A program made the position numbers and the translations under genes. A model generated the notes under the pieces. That model saw only the letters and a list, made by a program, of their open reading frames with translations, was not told the DNA's origin and searched no databases. Shown piece after piece: positions 45,905 through 54,498 of a stretch of DNA of 64,000 nt. This DNA comes from Bacillus sp. A301a_S52 (GTDB taxonomy: Bacteria; Bacillota; Bacilli; Bacillales; Salisediminibacteriaceae). Every line of letters begins with the position of its first letter. Positions within the stretch are counted from its first letter, which is position 1. The stretch spans positions 2,298,001 to 2,362,000 of the forward strand of contig JABXYP010000001.1 in assembly GCA_024701455.1 (NCBI GenBank), read 5' to 3'.

Positions 45905-48508
45905 TTAAACACCTTTGTAGGCTAAACGATAGATCTCTGCTAATTCAGTCACGAGTGGCAACTTAGGATTAGCTGTTGTACATTGATCTTCAAATGCTCT
46001 GTCAGCAAGTAAATCAACTTTCGCTTCAAAATCTTTTTTATCTATTCCGCATGCTTCGATACTCATTGGAATATTGAGTTCTTTTGCTAATTTTATAATA
46101 GCTTGTGCCAGACTTTCCACACCTTGCTCTGTATCTTTAGCTGGCAATCCAAGCATTCTAGCAATTTCCGCATAACGCTCATCAGCTCGGAAGTGATTAT
46201 ACTTAGGGAAGCTAGTAAATTTAGTCGGTTTTTTAGCATTATAACGAATAACGTGTGGCATTAAAATAGTGTTAGCACGTCCATGTGCAATATGGAATTC
46301 TGCTCCTAATTTATGGGCTAAGCTGTGATTAATACCTAAGAAAGCATTCGCAAACGCCATACCTGCAATTGTTGATGCGTTATGCATTTTTTCACGTGCT
46401 AACTCATCATTACCATTTTTGTATGCTTTAGGTAGGTATTCGAACACGAGTTGAATAGCTTTCATGGCCAGGCCATCAGTATAATCATTAGCCATCACAG
46501 AAACATAAGATTCAATAGCATGAGTGAGAACATCCATACCTGTATCGGCAGTCACTGAAGGTGGAACTGTTTTAACGTAGATCGGGTCAATGATTGCCAC
46601 ATCTGGAGTTAACTCATAATCAGCTAACGGATACTTGACGTTATTCTCTTTATCAGTAATAACTGAGAAAGATGTCACCTCAGAACCTGTACCTGAAGTA
46701 GTTGGTATTGCAACAAACTGGGCTTTATTGCCTAGCTTAGGATATTTAAATACACGTTTACGAATATCTAAGAATTTTTGTTTAAGGCCATGGAACTCCA
46801 AGTCTGGATGCTCATAGAAAACCCACATACCTTTTGCAGCATCCATCGCTGAACCTCCGCCAAGAGTAATAATGACATCTGGCTCGAACGCTCTCATTCT
46901 TTCTGCCCCTGCCATGACGGTTTCGATAGATGGATCTGGTTCTACATCAGAGAATACATCGTATTGGACTTTATCTTGTCGTTTATTTAAATAATAAAGG
47001 ACTTTATCAACGTAACCTACTTTTACCATCATCGGGTCAGTGATTATCATCGCCCGTGAGATGTTAGGCATTTTTTCTAGATATTGAGTAGAATTTTTTT
47101 CAAAATAGACTTTTGGTGGAATTTTAAACCATTGCATATTATTTTTTCTCTTCCCTATTTTTTTGACGTTTACTAGATTAACTGTTCCAACATTTTGAGA
47201 GACAGAGTTTCTTCCGTATGACCCACAACCTAAAGTTAAAGATGGGATGTAGCCATTGTAGATATCTCCGATTGCACCTTGGGAAGATGGCGAATTAGCG
47301 ATAACACGGCCGGCTTTCATTCTCAAACCATATTCTCTAATAAGATCGTCATTGTCCGAATGAATCACCGCAGAGTGACCAAGTCCACCAAATTCAAGCA
47401 TTTCTTCTGCGCGCTTAAAGCCTTCTTCATGATTTTTAACTTTATAGCACGCAAGTACTGGGCTTAATTTCTCACGAGATAACGGAGATTCAGGACCTAC
47501 AGTTTTGAGTTCTGCAATGAGAATTTTCGTTTCTTGAGGTACTGTTACACCAGCAAGTTTTGCAATTTCAGCAGCTGGCTTACCGACGATCTGTGGATTA
47601 ACAGCACAAGTATCCTCATTTATAACAAGCTTTTCAACTTTTTTACGTTCTTCATCACTTAAAAAGTGACACTTATTGTCAGTTAATAACGCTTTCGTTT
47701 CTTCGTAAATCTCTTTATCAATAATAACCGCTTGTTCAGAAGCACAAATCATTCCGTTATCAAATGTTTTTGAAAGAATGAGATCATTTACTGCTTGTTT
47801 AACATTGGCTGTTTTCTCAATGTAACAAGGCACATTACCTGGACCAACACCTAATGCCGGCTTACCTGTGCTATATGCTGATTTAACCATTCCAGCTCCA
47901 CCAGTAGCTAACACAACTGCAACACCTGGATGGTTCATTAATTGCTGAGTGGCTTCAATAGATGGTGCTTCAATCCATTGGATACAACCTTCAGGAGCAC
48001 CAGCCTTCACCGCTGCTTGGTGTAACACGTCTGCGGCTTTCGCACTACATTTTTGTGCGGATGGATGGAAAGCAAAAATAATGGGATTACCTGTTTTAAT
48101 AGAAATAAGTGCTTTGAACATCGTTGTTGAGGTTGGGTTTGTCACAGGAGTTACACCTGCCACAACACCTACTGGTTCAGCTATTTCAATCATTTCTTCA
48201 TGTTCGTTCTCATTGATAACACCGATTGTTTTATCATACTTAATGGCGTTGTGTACATACTCTGTGGCGAAGATATTTTTGATGATCTTATCTTCGTAAA
48301 CACCTCTACCTGTTTCTTCAACAGCCATTTTTGCTAATGGCATGTGCTGATCTAAACCAGCAAGGGCCATTTCATGTACGATCGAGTTAATTTGTTCCTG
48401 ATCGAAGGTTAACAATGTTTGATGCGCTTTCTTCCCTTGCTCAACTAGCGTGTTAATCATTTTTGTTGTGTCATTAACTTTCTTTAACTTCTTTTCTTCA
48501 ACAGCCAT
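45905..48508 (-). CDS. adhE: Bifunctional acetaldehyde-CoA / alcohol dehydrogenase AdhE
   Basis: Converts acetyl-CoA to acetaldehyde and then ethanol, regenerating NAD+ during fermentation. 867 residues: an N-terminal aldehyde dehydrogenase domain with the catalytic cysteine in [13 protein letters not shown], a linker near residue 445, and a C-terminal iron alcohol dehydrogenase with [14 protein letters not shown] and iron-binding histidines in [20 protein letters not shown]. AdhE proteins form filaments called spirosomes. Start ATG after AGAGGAGGCATTTATC. Two Rex-like palindromes lie upstream, fitting induction at high NADH. Consistent with nrdDG as signs of anaerobic growth. Confidence 0.96.
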   Translation of the reverse strand: MAVEEKKLKKVNDTTKMINTLVEQGKKAHQTLLTFDQEQINSIVHEMALAGLDQHMPLAKMAVEETGRGVYEDKIIKNIFATEYVHNAIKYDKTIGVINENEHEEMIEIAEPVGVVAGVTPVTNPTSTTMFKALISIKTGNPIIFAFHPSAQKCSAKAADVLHQAAVKAGAPEGCIQWIEAPSIEATQQLMNHPGVAVVLATGGAGMVKSAYSTGKPALGVGPGNVPCYIEKTANVKQAVNDLILSKTFDNGMICASEQAVIIDKEIYEETKALLTDNKCHFLSDEERKKVEKLVINEDTCAVNPQIVGKPAAEIAKLAGVTVPQETKILIAELKTVGPESPLSREKLSPVLACYKVKNHEEGFKRAEEMLEFGGLGHSAVIHSDNDDLIREYGLRMKAGRVIANSPSSQGAIGDIYNGYIPSLTLGCGSYGRNSVSQNVGTVNLVNVKKIGKRKNNMQWFKIPPKVYFEKNSTQYLEKMPNISRAMIITDPMMVKVGYVDKVLYYLNKRQDKVQYDVFSDVEPDPSIETVMAGAERMRAFEPDVIITLGGGSAMDAAKGMWVFYEHPDLEFHGLKQKFLDIRKRVFKYPKLGNKAQFVAIPTTSGTGSEVTSFSVITDKENNVKYPLADYELTPDVAIIDPIYVKTVPPSVTADTGMDVLTHAIESYVSVMANDYTDGLAMKAIQLVFEYLPKAYKNGNDELAREKMHNASTIAGMAFANAFLGINHSLAHKLGAEFHIAHGRANTILMPHVIRYNAKKPTKFTSFPKYNHFRADERYAEIARMLGLPAKDTEQGVESLAQAIIKLAKELNIPMSIEACGIDKKDFEAKVDLLADRAFEDQCTTANPKLPLVTELAEIYRLAYKGV

Positions 48509-48527
48509 GATAAATGCCTCCTCTAAT

Positions 48528-48545
48528 ATGTGAATATATTCACAT
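48528..48545. promoter_or_regulatory. Rex-like operator next to the adhE start
   Basis: Perfect 18-bp palindrome ATGTGAATATATTCACAT, 20 bases before the adhE start codon. Compared with the Rex consensus TTGTGAAATATTTCACAA it keeps TGTGAA-n6-TTCACA. Rex releases such sites when NADH is high. Confidence 0.65.
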
Positions 48546-48629
48546 GAGTTTTTAAATTTTTTAAGCGCTTATTTAATTTATATTACACTTTGATTATAGC
48601 CTCTCACTATTAAAATTTAAATGAACAAA

Positions 48630-48647
48630 TTGTGAAGTATTTCACAT
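48630..48647. promoter_or_regulatory. Rex-like operator in the adhE / membrane protein divergent region
   Basis: TTGTGAAGTATTTCACAT matches the Rex consensus at 16 of 18 positions. It lies between the divergent adhE and 48824 genes, so it could control both. A third, half-conserved copy (TTGTGAAATA followed by GTATGAAA) is at 48754-48771, close to the rightward gene. The 315-base gap holds no gene. Confidence 0.7.
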
Positions 48648-48823
48648 TCACAATGATAGCGTATTCATTTTGACTTTTTTATGACAAAATATTTTTATGC
48701 CTTGATTTTACCCATTTTAAACTGTCCACCTGTTAAAAATGTACTGGGTCATATTGTGAAATAGTATGAAATAGGGTAATATTTTACGAGGTATATAACA
48801 CATAAATGATAAGGGGTTAGTAA

Positions 48824-50356
48824 ATGGCAGATCAAATGATGAATGTTCAACTTTTTAATCAGTTTTGGATTTTACTGTTTTTTCTTATTCCAATGATCCT
48901 TATTTCTAGAACGATCGTTGCTGGAACACGGTATTCTCCTATTTTAATCATTGTTATTTTTGGTTTAGCAATGGGGTATATTTTAGTTGTAAGCGATGTG
49001 GCAACACCTGGTTTAGCCGAATTCCCATTCGTTAGTTTAATGGCAGGCACGACAATTATTGCCTTAACTGTATCTTTCTTTGTCGGTGGACAGGAGCTAA
49101 GAAAGATACTGAGCAATAAAGAAGATAATATGGAATTATCCATCGTTCCTTCTGAAGTAGAAACAGTCTTAGGCACAAATCGTACTCAGCTCATCTTCAT
49201 TGTACGATCTTTCTTTTTGTTACTCGGTTTAGAAGGCTTAACACGTCTTATTTTAGGGACAGGATTAGATGCACCGTTAAGTAAATATTACCCTCTTATC
49301 GGGTATATAGGTCTTGTTGGTGCTCTAATATGCATTGATACGAAGGCTATTGTCATGAATAAGCGTAAATATATGAGCAAAGGGATTATAGAAATTGCAG
49401 GAATATTTGCTGTTCTTATTCTTTCTTATCATATAGCTCAAATGATCCAGCCGCTTATTGCCTTACCACAAATTTTCTTTGCTATGATGATCGCAGCTGG
49501 GTTAGGTGCTATAATGTATCGTTGGTCTTTTGGTCCAACTATTAGAGCTCTTTTATTCGGAGGTATCCCTGTCGTTCTAGCGGGAAACTTCATGATCGGT
49601 GGGTCGCGAATTGGTGAAGCATTTACTATCGATGGGATAAACTCAGTATTAGTTTATGGCTTCTTCGGACAACTAATGTGGATGTTCGGTGGAATTGCAC
49701 TGCTAATGTTCTTTTCCCGAACAAATCATACTCGGAACTTGGCGCCAGGGATGGCAGGTGCCCTTTCCCACTCCGGTTTAACAGGGGCATGTACAGCTGG
49801 TGACTTTGGAGAGATAGCTGCAAGACGGGCTCCTATTATGATTAATATCCCATTTTTTGGACACATTTTTGTTTTCTCAATTTTAGCCATTAGTGCTGAA
49901 CGTGGTGAGCTTTGGCTCTTCCCTACTATAATATTAGTGTCCGTAGGAATTATATTAACTATTCTTTCACTTCGCCAACTTCGCCGGGCAGATGGTAGTG
50001 ATAGAAAAGAAGTTAATGCTCTCATGCAGTTTTCTTTTGGCTGGCAGATTTGTGCCGTATTTGGCGGGTTAGTACTTCTTAGTCTCGCTTCTATTTCGAT
50101 GGACTATGGAGCCATGGCTCAAACAAGCGCTATTTCTCACTTCGGTCTTTTTGCGGCTATTCAAGGCGGTATGTTTGGGGCAGAAGCGGCTGCTTTAATA
50201 CCATTTATTTTTTCTATGCCATTTCTCGTTCACCCTCTCGTATTCTTTATGTTCGGGAAGGCTATGGAAATGGATGGTCAAATGCCTGTCAAGCCTGTCT
50301 ACACGTTATTCTTTATTGGGGTTATTGGAGTGGCCACCGGCTTGTTCTTCTTATAA
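48824..50356 (+). CDS. Polytopic membrane protein of unknown function, divergent from adhE
   Basis: 510 residues with about 12-13 membrane segments and a cytoplasmic loop near residues 95-125 (RKILSNKEDNMELSIVPSEVE). A conserved-looking segment GMAGALSHSGLTGACTAGDFGEIAARRAPIMI lies near residue 310-345 and may line a transport path. I do not recognise the family. It is divergently transcribed from adhE and shares Rex-like sites, so a role in redox balance or in export of fermentation products is plausible but only inferred. Start ATG after AAGGGGTTAGTAA. A terminator follows. Confidence 0.65.
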   Translation: MADQMMNVQLFNQFWILLFFLIPMILISRTIVAGTRYSPILIIVIFGLAMGYILVVSDVATPGLAEFPFVSLMAGTTIIALTVSFFVGGQELRKILSNKEDNMELSIVPSEVETVLGTNRTQLIFIVRSFFLLLGLEGLTRLILGTGLDAPLSKYYPLIGYIGLVGALICIDTKAIVMNKRKYMSKGIIEIAGIFAVLILSYHIAQMIQPLIALPQIFFAMMIAAGLGAIMYRWSFGPTIRALLFGGIPVVLAGNFMIGGSRIGEAFTIDGINSVLVYGFFGQLMWMFGGIALLMFFSRTNHTRNLAPGMAGALSHSGLTGACTAGDFGEIAARRAPIMINIPFFGHIFVFSILAISAERGELWLFPTIILVSVGIILTILSLRQLRRADGSDRKEVNALMQFSFGWQICAVFGGLVLLSLASISMDYGAMAQTSAISHFGLFAAIQGGMFGAEAAALIPFIFSMPFLVHPLVFFMFGKAMEMDGQMPVKPVYTLFFIGVIGVATGLFFL

Positions 50357-50407
50357 GAAGAAACACAGTTGAAGATGGAATTTAGATGCTAAATAATTAT
50401 CAATATA

Positions 50408-50440
50408 GGTTCCGACCATCATTCTTTGGTGGTCGGAACC
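50408..50440 (+). terminator. Intrinsic terminator after the membrane protein gene
   Basis: Perfect 11-bp stem GGTTCCGACCA (50408-50418) with TGGTCGGAACC (50430-50440), extended by the following TTCTT. Confidence 0.8.
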
Positions 50441-50740
50441 TTCTTAGTTAGCCCTTTTTATATTTTATTGCCCCACTATCTGCAAGCAAAGGTGGTTTAC
50501 TTTGTAGGTTACTACCATGACTATAAATCCTAATTTCCCTTTACTTCCTCCCCTAATAGATGAGATGTGATTAAACTTATCAAATTGTAAAGCACCATAC
50601 CTTTCCATTGCCTCATGCCATACAAACATAAACTTATTGACCTTCACTATCGTCTTCGTTCTGTCGTGAATAAAATCGCTTCTTCCTAAATCACTCCTAC
50701 TGGCAAAGTAGTGTTCAACAAACAGTTTAATACATAATAC

Positions 50741-50827
50741 GAATCTTCAATCAGGAATTAGGTTCATTGCTCCCGCCTAAATAGATTTACCTCTCCTCTC
50801 TATTTTGACGCGAAATTTTTACGGGTA
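50741..50827 (-). repeat. Dispersed intergenic repeat, copy C
   Basis: On the minus strand it reads CCCGTAAAAATTTCGCGTC, AAAATAGAGAGGAGAG, TCTATTTAGGCGGGAG and ends TTCCTGATTGAAGATTCG. The middle is almost identical to copy B and the end to copy A. It lies in a 495-base gap (50357-50851) that otherwise holds a terminator and a doubtful short frame. Confidence 0.72.
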
Positions 50828-50851
50828 GTTATTTGTGATAAAATGTTTTTC

Positions 50852-51814
50852 CTAAATAATTACTTTCCCCGCCTTATTTGGTACTACTTTATTTACTGTC
50901 TTTAATAGGATTGTTAAAGAGACTAATTTTGTTATAAAGTAATCCCTATTTTCTGCTGTAAAAGAGCGAATGTGACAAGAATGTTTTTGGGAAAACCCCC
51001 ACTTCTCCAAAAGAAAATAAACTTTCTCAATGTCATTCATCTCGAGATCATCACGGTTTATCGGTATGTCAAGGTACATCTTCCCAGTTGCCCAGTCTAA
51101 ATTATCAAATAAATCCACACTATGCGTAAATGGTTCTGCTGTTTCTCTTCTATTTGTCGATATGTCATTCACTGTGACTAACAGCCAGCGTGGCCATTGA
51201 CGATTTATCCTATCTTTTTCATATTCTAATTGAATAACTCCTTCGTACGTTAAACGTTGCCTGTAATAAACTTGTATAAGCCGTTGTTTTTTCATTACAT
51301 TATCTTGTGGTACAACTGCCGTCTCTTGTGTCCCGACTAAGAGAGAAAAGTCAGCCCAGCTACTGTTTAAATCCATTCTTAAAATGTCTTCTGCCAGCAT
51401 AAGCAGGTCGTCATAAAGCATACCTTTCCCTTTTCGAACATTTCCTTGATTTAAATTATTTACGTGCAACCATTTTTTCAATCGGTTATCATTTATTTCA
51501 AACCACCGTATATTCAATTGGTCGCAAAGTTGTTTGTAGCGATCTTTTAAATGAGATGAAGCTAAAATAAAATTAAGAGCATTAGCCTTTTGTTTCAATT
51601 CTTTAGCCATCTCATCAAAAAATGCTCCTACATCAGCTGGAGCAAGTTCTGAATGGAAAAAGTAGACGTAATGATATTCGCTCATGTCATTTTCAAAAAT
51701 TAATCTTGTATAGTTATCTTTTAAGGACGTATGAGCACTTATAAAAATAAAAGAATCGTCCATTATTTCGGGATATTTTTTAAGTAAGAATAGTGTTTTA
51801 TCCAAGGTTGTCAT
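50852..51814 (-). CDS. Hypothetical protein, 320 residues
   Basis: Cytoplasmic by composition: no signal peptide or membrane segment. It opens MTTLDKTLFLLKKYPEIMDDSFIFISAHTSLKDNYTR-like mixed helix and strand, with NFILASSHLKDRYKQLCDQL near 85-105 and WPRWLLVTVNDIS near 215. No catalytic motif stands out and I do not recognise a family. Start ATG after AAAGGAAGTTATC. It stands alone between repeat copy C and the ykpA promoter region. Confidence 0.6.
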   Translation of the reverse strand: MTTLDKTLFLLKKYPEIMDDSFIFISAHTSLKDNYTRLIFENDMSEYHYVYFFHSELAPADVGAFFDEMAKELKQKANALNFILASSHLKDRYKQLCDQLNIRWFEINDNRLKKWLHVNNLNQGNVRKGKGMLYDDLLMLAEDILRMDLNSSWADFSLLVGTQETAVVPQDNVMKKQRLIQVYYRQRLTYEGVIQLEYEKDRINRQWPRWLLVTVNDISTNRRETAEPFTHSVDLFDNLDWATGKMYLDIPINRDDLEMNDIEKVYFLLEKWGFSQKHSCHIRSFTAENRDYFITKLVSLTILLKTVNKVVPNKAGKVII

Positions 51815-51951
51815 GATAACTTCCTTTCTTATGTGGGATCTTGATCAACCCATTATGTTTAATAGCCTTCTTTCATAAAACATAAACCATTTACTTTCAT
51901 CAGCGATGTAGATAGTTTGTAAATTCTACTACCAATTAAGCATCCCCATCA

Positions 51952-52056
51952 CTAACTAAAAATGGCACACTTAAAATCTTGTTCATATTCTTTAAACAAG
52001 AGGTTAAGTGGATGTGCAACACGTATAATGAAATGATGATCCATCTCGCTTTTCAA
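51952..52056 (-). CDS. Possible 34-residue small protein
   Basis: From TTG 52056 to 51952, with GGGGAGGGAG ending 4 bases before the start. It reads MKSEMDHHFIIRVAHPLNLL and continues through FKEYEQDFKCAIFS. The ribosome binding site is good, but the start is a rare codon and I know no family. The rest of the 446-base gap (51815-52260) holds only the ykpA promoter. Confidence 0.3.
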   Translation of the reverse strand: MKSEMDHHFIIRVAHPLNLLFKEYEQDFKCAIFS

Positions 52057-52216
52057 CTAACTCCCTCCCCAAAAAAATGAGTGATCCATGATATTCGGGC
52101 CGCCTTATATTAGACGAACAAACGTGCGTTAACAAAAATATCACACTATATAGCTTATGCAGCATCTTTGTTTTCAGAAGAAAAAAATTCAGGTACTCGT
52201 AATTCCACGCTTTAAA

Positions 52217-52225
52217 TGTTATAAT
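52217..52225 (+). promoter_or_regulatory. Extended -10 promoter of ykpA
   Basis: TGTTATAAT is a perfect extended -10 element (TGnTATAAT), 36 bases before the ykpA start. No matching -35 hexamer is seen, as is common for extended -10 promoters. Confidence 0.55.
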
Positions 52226-52260
52226 TTTCTTCGTAATTTAACGTAGAGGATGGATAATAC

Positions 52261-53859
52261 ATGATAAATGTTACAGATGTCAGCTTACGCTATGGCGATA
52301 AAAAGCTGTTTGAAGATGTAAATATTAAATTTACACCTGGTAATTGCTATGGATTGATTGGAGCTAACGGTGCTGGAAAATCTACTTTCCTAAAAATATT
52401 ATCTGGCGAAGTGGAAGCTCAGTCAGGTCATGTGCACCTTCCGCCAGATCACCGCTTAGCAGTCCTGAAACAAGATCATTTTGCATTTGAAGACGAGGTT
52501 GTCCTAGATGTAGTGATGATGGGATACGAACGTTTATTTGCTGTGATGAAAGAAAAAGATGCTATTTATATGAAAGCTGATTTTACCGATGAGGATGGCA
52601 TGAAAGCTGCTGAACTTGAAGGAGAATTTGCAGAGATGAATGGTTATGAAGCTGAATCTGATGCGGCTGTGCTTCTCAAAGGATTAGGCATTCATGAAGA
52701 TTTACACAGTAAAAAAATGGCTGATCTCACTGGTGGAGAGAAAGTGAAAGTGTTACTTGCTCAAGCATTATTTGGCAACCCAGATGTTCTTCTTCTTGAT
52801 GAGCCGACTAACGGACTTGATATAGAAGCTATTCAATGGTTGGAAGATTTTTTAATTAACTTCGATAACACTGTTATTGTCGTGTCCCATGACCGTCATT
52901 TTCTTAATAATGTGTGTACACATATTGCTGATGTGGATTTTGGTAAAATTCAAATTTACGTTGGAAATTATGATTTTTGGTACGAATCCAGTCAGCTTGC
53001 CTTAAAGATGGCTCAAGAACAAAATAAAAAGAAAGAAGAAAAAATTAAGGAACTACAAAACTTTGTGGCGCGTTTTAGTGCAAACGCCTCTAAATCGAAG
53101 CAAGCTACATCGAGAAAAAAGCTGCTTGATAAAATCGAATTGGATGATATAAGACCATCTTCCCGAAAATATCCGTATGTGGCTTTTAAATCAGAACGGG
53201 AAATTGGAAATGATTTGCTGACTGTTGAAGGACTTACAAAATCAGTGGATGGTGTCACCTTATTAAATAATGTCAGCTTCACTTTAAAAAAAGATGATAA
53301 AGTCTCTCTCGTAGGACCAAATGAAAATGCAAAAACATTGTTAATGCAGATTCTCATGGGAGAGGTAGAACCAGATAGTGGCACATTCAAATGGGGTATT
53401 ACGACGTCTCAATCGTATTTCCCTAAAGATAACTCTGCATATTTTGAAGGCTGTGAGTTATCTTTGATTGATTGGTTAAGACAATATTCTCCTGAAGATG
53501 AAACTGAAACATTTTTACGTGGTTTCCTCGGACGCATGCTCTTTTCCGGAGAAGAGGCAAAAAAGAAAGCGAGCGTTCTATCTGGAGGGGAAAAAGTTCG
53601 TTGCATGTTATCTAAAATGATGCTAAGCGGCGCAAATGTCTTATTACTAGATGAACCAACCAATCATCTAGATTTAGAATCTATTACGGCACTAAATAAT
53701 GGTCTGATTAACTTTAAAGGGTCTGTTATTTTTACATCACATGACCATCAATTCAACCAATCCATTGCGAATCGAATTATAGAAATTCGTGATGATGGTG
53801 TCTTCGACAAAGACATGACATACGATGACTATATTGCATTAAAAACTCAGGCTAAGTAA
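52261..53859 (+). CDS. ykpA: ABC-F family ATPase (YkpA/YbiT type)
   Basis: 532 residues, two ABC ATPase domains in one chain without membrane segments; ABC-F proteins act on ribosomes. First domain: Walker A GANGAGKSTFLK, signature LTGGEKVKVLLAQAL, Walker B LLLDEPTNGLD. A charged linker lies at about 235-300. Second domain: degenerate P-loop GPNENAKTLLMQ, signature LSGGEKVRCMLSKM, Walker B LLLDEPTNHLD. The SQSYFPKDNS segment and the altered second P-loop are features of the YkpA/YbiT group. Start ATG after AGAGGATGGATAATAC. Confidence 0.88.
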   Translation: MINVTDVSLRYGDKKLFEDVNIKFTPGNCYGLIGANGAGKSTFLKILSGEVEAQSGHVHLPPDHRLAVLKQDHFAFEDEVVLDVVMMGYERLFAVMKEKDAIYMKADFTDEDGMKAAELEGEFAEMNGYEAESDAAVLLKGLGIHEDLHSKKMADLTGGEKVKVLLAQALFGNPDVLLLDEPTNGLDIEAIQWLEDFLINFDNTVIVVSHDRHFLNNVCTHIADVDFGKIQIYVGNYDFWYESSQLALKMAQEQNKKKEEKIKELQNFVARFSANASKSKQATSRKKLLDKIELDDIRPSSRKYPYVAFKSEREIGNDLLTVEGLTKSVDGVTLLNNVSFTLKKDDKVSLVGPNENAKTLLMQILMGEVEPDSGTFKWGITTSQSYFPKDNSAYFEGCELSLIDWLRQYSPEDETETFLRGFLGRMLFSGEEAKKKASVLSGGEKVRCMLSKMMLSGANVLLLDEPTNHLDLESITALNNGLINFKGSVIFTSHDHQFNQSIANRIIEIRDDGVFDKDMTYDDYIALKTQAK

Positions 53860-53862
53860 GCG

Positions 53863-53892
53863 AAGACCCCGGGAAAATTCTCCCGGGGTCTT
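53863..53892 (+). terminator. Intrinsic terminator after ykpA
   Basis: Perfect 12-bp GC-rich stem AAGACCCCGGGA (53863-53874) with TCCCGGGGTCTT (53881-53892), 6-base loop, 4 bases past the ykpA stop. Confidence 0.8.
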
Positions 53893-53955
53893 GTGTTGAT
53901 AAAATGTTTTCTGATGATTCATTCATAAGGTTTAGCTATACGCCATTTTTTACAA

Positions 53956-54270
53956 TTAACTTGTAACAGGAAAAGTGTCATATTCGTCCAAAGATTGAAC
54001 AGCATCAATGTTAATATATCCATAAACATGCGGAGACATTCGTCCACTTTCCTCCACATCTTCATAAATAACAACACTTTCTAGCTTCTGTGTATCAATT
54101 GACAAAAGAATCAATGACTCTCCCTGTAAATTTAGTTCTCGTACAAGTTGTTCTGTTTGGCCTGGATCAGCACACGGGATATAGCCTCTGTCGTCAAAAT
54201 CTGAAGGCCAATATTCTCCGTCCTGTTTGGCGTATTCCCATTCTTCTTTAGTGACAAGATAATAGATCAT
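53956..54270 (-). CDS. DUF952-like protein
   Basis: 104 residues. IYYLVTKEEWEYAKQDGEYWPSDFDDRGYIPCAD and, near the end, HVYGYINIDAVQSL follow the DUF952 pattern (ADP-ribosyltransferase-like fold predicted, function unknown). The usual F-I-H-C after the first part is YIPCA here. Start ATG after GAGGGGGAACGACCA. Single gene between the convergent ykpA and the minus-strand sbcC. Confidence 0.75.
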   Translation of the reverse strand: MIYYLVTKEEWEYAKQDGEYWPSDFDDRGYIPCADPGQTEQLVRELNLQGESLILLSIDTQKLESVVIYEDVEESGRMSPHVYGYINIDAVQSLDEYDTFPVTS

Positions 54271-54435
54271 TGGTCGTTCCCCCTCGCATTAAAAACCAAG
54301 GTTCTTTTTCTCTATTATTATAACGAATTTTCCAGCAGAAATAGTGGCAATCACATGACAATTCATCATTTATGTAGATAGGGACGAGTGCTTATAACTC
54401 ATCTCTATCAAATATAGGGCATTTTGTCACAGTAA

Positions 54436-54491
54436 CCGTCCGTAAAACGAGCAATCAGTGGAAGATGAACAAAGCCCCCCACTGATTGAAG
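54436..54491 (+). repeat. Reduced copy of the dispersed repeat, overlapping the sbcC terminator (copy D)
   Basis: Begins CCGTCCGTAAAAC and ends CTGATTGAAGC like copy A, but the middle is different. CAATCAGTGG (54452-54461) pairs perfectly with CCACTGATTG (54479-54488), forming a hairpin just after the sbcC stop. On the minus strand it is followed by CTCGTTTT, so it probably also ends transcription of addBA-sbcDC. Confidence 0.5.
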
Positions 54492-54498
54492 CTTAGCT

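Noticed and set aside
50465..50647. 60-codon minus-strand frame starting with GTG
   Set aside because: No ribosome binding site upstream, no family recognised, and it overlaps nothing that needs it. It could be a decayed remnant, but I cannot support it as a gene.
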